The translations under genes were made by a program, and so were the position numbers. From JBDZVM01 sp040255675 (GTDB lineage Bacteria; Actinomycetota; Actinomycetes; Acidothermales; Acidothermaceae): a DNA stretch of 64,000 bases. Below, in pieces: positions 58,705-64,000 of the stretch (positions within the stretch are counted from its first letter, which is position 1; every line of letters starts with the position of its first letter). The notes below the pieces were generated by a model. The model saw only the letters and a list, made by a program, of their open reading frames with translations, made no database searches and had not been told where the DNA came from. Where the stretch lies: positions 112,078-176,077 of the forward strand of contig JBDZVM010000004.1 in the NCBI GenBank assembly GCA_040255675.1. Direction: 5' to 3'.

Positions 58705-59739
58705 ATGGGCGCCGGAATCATCGCGCTGATCATCGTGGCATTCTTCGTGCTGCTGGTGGTGGGGCGCACGGTGCGGATCGTGCCGCAAGCCCGAGCGGGG
58801 ATCGTCGAGCGGTTCGGCCGCTACACCCGCACGCTCGGCCCCGGCTTGAACATCATGGTGCCGTTCGTCGACCGGTTGCGCCCGCTCATCGACCTGCGCG
58901 AGCAGGTGGTGTCGTTCCCGCCGCAGCCGGTCATTACCGAAGACAACTTGGTCGTCGGAATCGACACCGTCTTGTACTTCACGGTCACCGACCCGAAGGC
59001 CGCCACCTACGAAATCGCGAATTACATTCAGGCGGTCGAGCAGCTCACGGTGACGACGCTGCGAAACGTCGTCGGCGGCATGGACCTCGAAAAAACCCTT
59101 ACGTCGCGTGAGGAAATCAACGCACAGCTTCGAGGGGTGCTCGATGAAGCGACGGGCAAGTGGGGTTTGCGAGTCAACCGCGTCGAGCTGAAGTCGATCG
59201 ATCCGCCGGGTTCTATCAAAGACTCGATGGAAAAGCAGATGCGCGCCGACCGCGACAAGCGCGCCGCGATCTTGAACGCCGAGGGCATCAAGCAGTCGCA
59301 AATCCTTACCGCGGAAGGCGAAAAGCAGTCAGCGATTTTGCGTGCTGAAGGTGCCGCGAAGGCAGCGGTTGTGCAAGCAACCGCCGATGCCGAAGCCCAA
59401 GCCACGCGCGCGAAGGGCCAGGCGCAGGCCATCGACACCGTGTTCGCGGCAATCCACGAAGGCAAGCCTGACGCCGAATTGCTGGCGTACCAGTACCTGC
59501 AAATGCTTCCGCAAATCGCTCGCGGCGACGCGAACAAACTGTGGATCGTCCCGAGCGAAATGGGCAAAGCTCTGGAGGCCCTGGGCGGGTTGTTCGGTAA
59601 CACGGCGGCAAGTGCGGCCGATCAGCCGAGACCGGGCGACCACGGCCGGCCGGCGCCGTCCGCCATTCCGATGCCGAAGGCTCCCATGCCCACGACGGAG
59701 ACCAAGGTCGACGGCCCGGCCCCGACCGAGCCGAGCTGA
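58705..59739 (+). CDS. SPFH/stomatin-like membrane protein
   Basis: A 344-residue protein of the SPFH (band 7) family. An N-terminal membrane helix (about 3-22) is followed by the SPFH domain (GRTVRIVPQARAGIVERFGRYTRTL) and a long coiled coil in the middle (EQMRADRDK and EGEKQSAILRAEGAAKAAVVQ region). The Pro/Ala-rich tail is probably disordered. It forms an operon with the NfeD gene. Expected to oligomerise in the membrane. Confidence 0.93.
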   Translation: MGAGIIALIIVAFFVLLVVGRTVRIVPQARAGIVERFGRYTRTLGPGLNIMVPFVDRLRPLIDLREQVVSFPPQPVITEDNLVVGIDTVLYFTVTDPKAATYEIANYIQAVEQLTVTTLRNVVGGMDLEKTLTSREEINAQLRGVLDEATGKWGLRVNRVELKSIDPPGSIKDSMEKQMRADRDKRAAILNAEGIKQSQILTAEGEKQSAILRAEGAAKAAVVQATADAEAQATRAKGQAQAIDTVFAAIHEGKPDAELLAYQYLQMLPQIARGDANKLWIVPSEMGKALEALGGLFGNTAASAADQPRPGDHGRPAPSAIPMPKAPMPTTETKVDGPAPTEPS

Positions 59740-59748
59740 TTCGACGCG

Positions 59749-60813
59749 TCACGACATTTTCGAAGCGAGCGCGACGACGAGGCGCACGTACCAATCAGCG
59801 TGGTTGTAGTGCCAAATCGCTGAATAGAGCTGCTGTCCTCCGGCGCCGGCGCCGTTCGCGCACAAGTAATGTGCTGCGCTGAAGATTGCGTCGGCGGGGT
59901 CCATAATGTCGGCCTTCCCGTCGTGGTCGCCGTCGACCGCGTAGCGGGCGAACGTGCCCGGCAGAAATTGCATCGGACCCAGCGCGCCCGCCGAAGAAAC
60001 CATGGTGCCGCGGCCGTGGTGCGTCTCCACCTGGCCGATCGCGGCGAGTACTGTCCACGACAGTCCAGGGCACGTCGCGGCCGCGCTGAGGTAGAGGGCG
60101 CGAAAGGCAGGCGGTATCGCCTCGGGCGAGGCGGACGACGCGGCGCGGCTGCCCGCTGCCGCCGCGGCCGCGCGTTCGGCGGCGAGTTCTGTAGCCGCGC
60201 GCCGCAGGGCTTCGAGGTGCTGAGCTTTCGCCGACGCCTCGTCGAAAAGTGCCTGTTGTTGGTCGAGCAGGTCTTGAACCGCTTGCAACCGCTGGTCGAC
60301 CAGATCGGCGTTGGTGAGACTTTGCGACGTCGTCCGCGTCGCCTCCGAATAGCGTTGCTTCGCGGCGTCCGCGACACGGGCGGAACTTGCCGCCGCGGCG
60401 GCATCCTCGGCAACCACGCCGGTGATGAAATGCAGTTGATTCAAGTTGCTCGGATCGCCGGTTTCGAGCACGGTTCCATAGAGAGAGATCGGCCCGCCCG
60501 ACTCGTACAGCGCGACTACCCGCGACGCCTGGGCCGCGCGCGCCGCGTCGGCCCGAGCCTGCAGTGCCTCATACGTGCGGCGGGCGGCTACGCCCAGGGA
60601 GATCGACTCGCCGAGAGATTGCAACGCGGTGTCGTAGTCGGCCAGCGCCTGATCGACGCGCGGTTGCAGGTCGGCAATCTGCGCGGCGATGCGCTGAGCT
60701 TCGTGCTTTGCGTCATTGACGGAGTCGGCGTGCGCGGGCCCGATCGAGAGCACACTCAGCAGTACCGCGGCGGCTAATACCGCTGACAGCAGTCGCGGGC
60801 GATGGTCGATCAC
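59749..60813 (-). CDS. Secreted lytic transglycosylase with coiled-coil N terminus
   Basis: A 354-residue secreted enzyme. The signal peptide ends near residue 29 (PAHA site); a long coiled coil follows (about 35-220), then a transglycosylase-SLT-like domain with AIGQVETHHGRGTMVSSAGALGPMQFLPGT, containing the catalytic glutamate, and SAAHYLCANG. It should cleave peptidoglycan. The GTG start is taken at the clean signal start. It is convergent with the SPFH gene and divergent from the TauE gene. Confidence 0.88.
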   Translation of the reverse strand: MIDHRPRLLSAVLAAAVLLSVLSIGPAHADSVNDAKHEAQRIAAQIADLQPRVDQALADYDTALQSLGESISLGVAARRTYEALQARADAARAAQASRVVALYESGGPISLYGTVLETGDPSNLNQLHFITGVVAEDAAAAASSARVADAAKQRYSEATRTTSQSLTNADLVDQRLQAVQDLLDQQQALFDEASAKAQHLEALRRAATELAAERAAAAAAGSRAASSASPEAIPPAFRALYLSAAATCPGLSWTVLAAIGQVETHHGRGTMVSSAGALGPMQFLPGTFARYAVDGDHDGKADIMDPADAIFSAAHYLCANGAGAGGQQLYSAIWHYNHADWYVRLVVALASKMS

Positions 60814-60930
60814 TAAGAATTCGTCGGACGCCGTGCAGCCAGGCTTGACCGTCGTTGCAAGCTTGACGTCGTTGCGGGCTTGACGTCTTGTGCGGTGACG
60901 CACGTCGCAGAGCGAAGGCCGTGCCAAGGC

Positions 60931-60936
60931 TATATT
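60931..60936 (+). promoter_or_regulatory. -10 element for a leaderless TauE/SafE transcript
   Basis: TATATT ends 6 bases before the GTG at 60943. Confidence 0.5.
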
Positions 60937-60942
60937 CGACGG

Positions 60943-61716
60943 GTGCCGGACCTGAGTGCGATCGAGATGGCCGGCGTATTCGGTGCCGGCATGATAGCGG
61001 GCACGATCAATACGGTCGTCGGCTCCGGATCACTCGTCACGTTCCCGACTCTCTTGGCATTCGGCTACAGCCCGCTCGTGGCGAACGTCACGAACACGGT
61101 CGGCATCGTGCCCGGCTCGATCAGCGGAGCGATCGGCTATCGGCGCGAGCTAGTGGGCCAGGGTTCGCGCGCGAAGCGGCTCGGCGCCGTCTCGATGGCC
61201 GGCGGCCTCGTTGGCGCGGTGTTGTTGCTGGCCCTCCCTAGCTCGGCGTTCGAGAAAGTCGTGCCGTTCCTGGTACTGATCGCGTGCGCGCTGGTGGTGT
61301 TGCAGAGGCGGCTGGCCGCCCGAGTCGCGGCACGACAGGCGGCACGGGCCCGGCCGGAGGGTCCCCGGCCAGTGCTTGACGTCCTGGTTTTCGCTACCTC
61401 GATCTACGGCGGATATTTCGGAGCCGCCCAGGGTGTCATCTTGATTGCGCTGCTCGGCATCTTCTTGCAAGACCATCTGCAGCGGCTGAACGGCTTGAAG
61501 AACGTGTTGGCCGGTCTGGTGAACGGTATCGGCGCGATCATCTTCATGATCTTCGCGCCTGTGGCCTGGCTGCCGATCGTGTTGCTTGCGGTCGGTTCGA
61601 CGCTGGGTGGTCAGATCGGCGCGAAGGTCGGACGACGCCTGCCACCGAACCTGCTACGGCTGATCATCGTCGTGGCGGGTGTGCTCGTGACCGCCAAACT
61701 GTTCATGGATTGGTAG
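60943..61716 (+). CDS. TauE/SafE-family membrane protein
   Basis: A 257-residue integral membrane protein with about eight hydrophobic helices. The family motifs are FGAGMIAGTINTVVGSGSLVTFPTLLAFGYSPLVANVTNT and, near the middle, YGGYFGAAQGVILIALLG with QRLNGLKNVL. The family exports or imports sulfite, sulfoacetate or other small anions. No neighbouring sulfur gene suggests a specific substrate. Leaderless GTG start. Confidence 0.92.
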   Translation: MPDLSAIEMAGVFGAGMIAGTINTVVGSGSLVTFPTLLAFGYSPLVANVTNTVGIVPGSISGAIGYRRELVGQGSRAKRLGAVSMAGGLVGAVLLLALPSSAFEKVVPFLVLIACALVVLQRRLAARVAARQAARARPEGPRPVLDVLVFATSIYGGYFGAAQGVILIALLGIFLQDHLQRLNGLKNVLAGLVNGIGAIIFMIFAPVAWLPIVLLAVGSTLGGQIGAKVGRRLPPNLLRLIIVVAGVLVTAKLFMDW

Positions 61717-61739
61717 CCCGTCGGCGCACGAACCGGGCG

Positions 61740-61970
61740 CTAGTAACGGCTGCCGTACCGGTCGTTGCGGTTGCGGCCCATCGCCAGCCGCGCCAACGCG
61801 ATAAGCACGATCACGACCGCGGCGGCAATGACCGCGAATCGAATAAGACTGCCGAACAGCAGGGCGATGACGACCCCCACGACGATGCCGCTGCCGAATA
61901 ACGCGACGCCTTGCTTGGCGCTGCGCATGAGCGACCCGTGTCGGTGGGTCGTGACATCGAGGTCGTCCAT
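61740..61970 (-). CDS. Small two-helix membrane protein
   Basis: A 76-residue protein with a basic N terminus, two hydrophobic helices (about residues 22-44 and 46-63) and an Arg/Asn/Tyr-rich tail. No known family recognised. The ATG follows AGGAG with 9-base spacing; a TTG 9 bases upstream is less likely. Convergent with TauE/SafE and divergent from the TrmH gene. Confidence 0.7.
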   Translation of the reverse strand: MDDLDVTTHRHGSLMRSAKQGVALFGSGIVVGVVIALLFGSLIRFAVIAAAVVIVLIALARLAMGRNRNDRYGSRY

Positions 61971-62036
61971 GAGGTCCAACTCCTAAGAAACGCCATCGTC
62001 TCCACCCAACGGTACCCGCACGAGGTGGCGTCCGGG

Positions 62037-62852
62037 ATGATGCGCAACGTGGCCACCGAGGTTTTCGTCGACGACATCGCCGATCCGCGGTTGGGTGATT
62101 ATCGGGCACTGACCGACGTCGAACTCCGGCGGAGAAGCGAGCCGGCGCACGGCCTGTTCATCGCTGAAGGCGAGCTGGTGGTTCGCCGTGCACTCACGGC
62201 CGGATACCCGATGCGGTCGGCGTTGACGAGCCCCCGCTGGCTGCCGCGGATCGCGGAGCTCTGCGACCACGTCTCCTGTCCGATTTTTGTCGGATCGGAG
62301 GAGTTGCTGCAGCAGGTCACCGGCTTCCACGTGCACCGCGGGGCGCTCGCGTCGATGGGCCGGCTACCGCTGCCCGCGCTGACCGACGTCGTCCGTGCCG
62401 CGTCGCGGATCGTCGTCTTGGAGGACGTCAACAGCCACACCAACCTCGGGGCGATCTTTCGCGCGGCAGCGGCACTCGGCATGGACGCCGTGGCGCTTAG
62501 CCCGAGCTGCGCCGACCCGCTGTACCGGCGGTCGGTGCGGGTCTCGATGGGTTCGGTGTTCGCGGTGCCCTACGCGCGGTTCGCGGCGTGGCCGTCGGGG
62601 TTGGGGTCGTTGACGGACGCCGGCTTTCGGTTGCTCGCGCTCACCCCGTCGCCGTCCGCCACGCCGCTCGACGGAATCAAGATCGCGGACGGCGAGAAGC
62701 TGGCGCTCTTGTTAGGGGCGGAGGGCCCCGGGTTGTCGGCGAGGGTGCTCGGCCTGGCCGAGCCGGTGCGGATACCGATGAGCGGCGGAGTCGACTCGCT
62801 CAACGTCGCGGCCGCCGCCGCGGTCGCCTGCTACGCGTTGCGGCGGGTCTGA
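62037..62852 (+). CDS. TrmH/SpoU-family RNA 2'-O-methyltransferase
   Basis: A 271-residue SPOUT methyltransferase. Motif 1 is NLGAIFRAAAALGMDAVAL, motif 2 LLLGAEGPGLS and motif 3 IPMSGGVDSLNVAAAAAV, which forms the knotted cofactor site. An N-terminal substrate-binding region (RALTDVELRRRSEPAHGLFIAEGE) is present. It probably methylates rRNA or tRNA; the precise site cannot be told. The start ATG follows GAGGTGG with about 8-base spacing; a second ATG is the next codon. Confidence 0.9.
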   Translation: MMRNVATEVFVDDIADPRLGDYRALTDVELRRRSEPAHGLFIAEGELVVRRALTAGYPMRSALTSPRWLPRIAELCDHVSCPIFVGSEELLQQVTGFHVHRGALASMGRLPLPALTDVVRAASRIVVLEDVNSHTNLGAIFRAAAALGMDAVALSPSCADPLYRRSVRVSMGSVFAVPYARFAAWPSGLGSLTDAGFRLLALTPSPSATPLDGIKIADGEKLALLLGAEGPGLSARVLGLAEPVRIPMSGGVDSLNVAAAAAVACYALRRV

Positions 62853-62892
62853 TGACGCCCGGTTCGCGGCGAGATTGTGTTACGGGAAATAA

Positions 62893-62934
62893 GCGAGCCG
62901 CCGGGTCGGTGGGGGGTTCGACCCGGCGGCTCGC
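62893..62934. terminator. Strong 16-bp terminator hairpin
   Basis: A perfect 16-bp stem (62893-62908 with 62919-62934) and 10-nt loop, 40 bases after the TrmH stop. It can end the TrmH transcript on the plus strand. On the minus strand it lies 15 bases after a 7-codon ORF with a strong ribosome site. Confidence 0.85.
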
Positions 62935-62948
62935 GGCTTGTTGGTGCT

Positions 62949-62972
62949 TCAGACCCAGATATGGTCACGCAT
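62949..62972 (-). CDS. Possible 7-codon gene (MRDHIWV)
   Basis: ATG to TGA on the minus strand encodes MRDHIWV. A GAGGAG ribosome site precedes it with the ideal 6-base spacing, and a strong hairpin follows 15 bases after the stop, giving the layout of a complete tiny gene. Downstream on that strand is only the convergent TrmH gene, so it is not an ordinary leader peptide for a following gene. No modifying enzyme is nearby. Chance occurrence cannot be excluded. Confidence 0.35.
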   Translation of the reverse strand: MRDHIWV

Positions 62973-63153
62973 CTGCTGCTCCTCGTTGCCTCGGCGTCTC
63001 GCACACCAGCGTTCGCGTGTGACGAGTACTCATGCCTTTTGTCGACCATTTCGACGTCGAACTGAAGAGGTCATCCGACCAGGATTCGGCATGCCCGGGT
63101 AGTTCTGTACTAAATCCCCGTCACGGCGTACGCTGCTCTGGTTACGGTGCGTG

Positions 63154-64000
63154 ATGCGCATGAGGGGGCTCGTTGGACAGGCGGCCGCGGAGCCGATCTT
63201 GGTAAGCGGTTCATCGCGGGCTCGCATGCGCTCGTGGGAGTTGTGGTCTCTGCCGAGGTCCGCTGTTTCTTTCGTCGTCCTCGTAGACGCCCTCTACCTC
63301 GCGGCAATCGCGGTGGGTGTAGCAACTACCTCGGTACAGCACGACGATGTCATCACATTTGCCGCGCTCGCGACATGCGGCCTGATTAGCGTCGAAGCGT
63401 CCCTGCGCCTTGTTTGGCGACGACCCCAGGTTGGGGACGCGAACAATCTGCTCGCTGTATGGGCAATACCCGTCGCGCTGTTGCTACCCCCCGTCTACAG
63501 CGCAGTGATCACGATTCCCTTTATCCTGTTCGCCCACCTTCGGCTCTTTCGAGTGAGTCTCACGAAGGTGTTGTTCAACACAGCTTGCGGTGGGGTAGCA
63601 GGCTTCGCGGCGTCGACCGTGCATGGCGAGCTCATGCCCCACAGCGAATGGACCGCCGCGAACCTGGCGGGCAGCGCGCATGCAGTCGCCGCGACCCTGA
63701 TCTGCGTTGTCGTTCGTTTACTGATCAACATGGGCCTAGTCGCGGAAGTCGTCGCGCTGACTCGCCATGGGACGACACTCAAAAGCATGTTCGCGGGCGG
63801 CGACAAGTGGGGAATCGAGGTTGCCGAATCTTGCACCGGCATTCTGGTTGCTCTCGCATGCACTGCCGCGCCGTACGCCATCTTGGTGGCCGTTCCGCCA
63901 GTTTTGGTTTTGCAGCGGGCGCTTCTCGTTGCCGGCCTACGTGAAGCGGCGCGTACCGACGCCAAGACGGGGTTGGCGAATTCGAGCTATTGGCGTGAGG
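63154..64000 (+). CDS. Membrane GGDEF-domain protein, N-terminal part
   Basis: The frame stays open to the window end. About 260 residues form five or six hydrophobic helices, like a MASE-type membrane sensor. The last residues, AARTDAKTGLANSSYWRE, match the start of a GGDEF diguanylate cyclase domain (D-x-x-T-G-L-x-N pattern), which would make c-di-GMP. The active site is beyond the window. The start is uncertain between ATG at 63154 and 63160 or GTG at 63151; a TACGGT lies 2-11 bases upstream. Lower GC than neighbouring genes. Confidence 0.8.
   Translation, partial: MRMRGLVGQAAAEPILVSGSSRARMRSWELWSLPRSAVSFVVLVDALYLAAIAVGVATTSVQHDDVITFAALATCGLISVEASLRLVWRRPQVGDANNLLAVWAIPVALLLPPVYSAVITIPFILFAHLRLFRVSLTKVLFNTACGGVAGFAASTVHGELMPHSEWTAANLAGSAHAVAATLICVVVRLLINMGLVAEVVALTRHGTTLKSMFAGGDKWGIEVAESCTGILVALACTAAPYAILVAVPPVLVLQRALLVAGLREAARTDAKTGLANSSYWRE

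Overview
The window reads as a chromosomal segment of a high-GC actinobacterium. Evidence: WhiA, RbpA, OpcA, DUF3099, a SufR-type regulator heading a suf operon with a Rieske protein, a FabG-InhA pair, an Rpf-type muralytic enzyme, lipobox lipoproteins, frequent GTG starts, and a recurring TANNNT hexamer 6-7 nt before a start codon, which suggests leaderless mRNAs. Gene order resembles conserved actinobacterial blocks (whiA-gap-pgk-tpi-secG; tkt-tal-pgi-zwf-opcA-pgl with ctaB; sufRBD-Rieske-CSUT). The genus cannot be assigned from sequence alone.

Layout. 1-4.1 kb: end of whiA and the gap-pgk-tpiA glycolytic operon. 4.2-10.4 kb: a dipeptide/oligopeptide ABC importer in the unusual order A-D-F-C-B, with a strong hairpin after the binding-protein gene. 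10.5-11.7 kb: secG, rbpA and a small zinc-ribbon membrane protein behind a palindrome. 11.7-20.1 kb, minus strand: tkt-tal-pgi-zwf-opcA-pgl, the oxidative and non-oxidative pentose phosphate pathway; a 32-bp tandem duplication at the zwf/opcA junction creates a chain of GTGA-overlapping mini-ORFs. 20.4-21.3 kb: ctaB. 21.3-26.3 kb: ROK regulator and a xylose-type sugar ABC importer. 26.5-27.5 kb: ctaA. 27.6-34.1 kb: the suf Fe-S assembly operon. 34.1-35.8 kb: an ABC-F protein behind a candidate attenuator (10-codon uORF plus competing hairpins).

36-42.2 kb: a small HTH protein, a short crotonase-like protein, an ABC exporter, a VOC protein, an AcnR-like TetR regulator and a GH15 enzyme. 42.3-46.7 kb: a compositionally different, tightly packed minus-strand operon (secreted two-cysteine protein, two lipoproteins, a peptidoglycan-binding membrane adaptor, an ABC ATPase and a MacB-like permease) behind a perfect 16-bp LacI-type palindrome. 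It is the best candidate here for an undescribed system. 47-54.3 kb: a lipoprotein, nadA, a DUF3099 protein, dodecin, the TldE/TldD protease pair, a degenerate STAS protein, fabG and inhA. 54.3-64 kb: a cation diffusion facilitator, Rpf-like enzyme, hypothetical protein, ABC ATPase, NfeD plus SPFH protein, lytic transglycosylase, TauE/SafE protein, small membrane protein, TrmH-type methyltransferase, a possible 7-codon gene with its own terminator, and the N-terminal part of a membrane GGDEF protein cut by the window end.

Together the segment is mostly central carbon metabolism, haem/cytochrome and Fe-S biogenesis, nutrient import and envelope functions, with one accessory-looking island. No rRNA, tRNA, CRISPR array, transposase or integrase was recognised. 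All calls are by eye from motifs and gene order; no alignment or folding was run.
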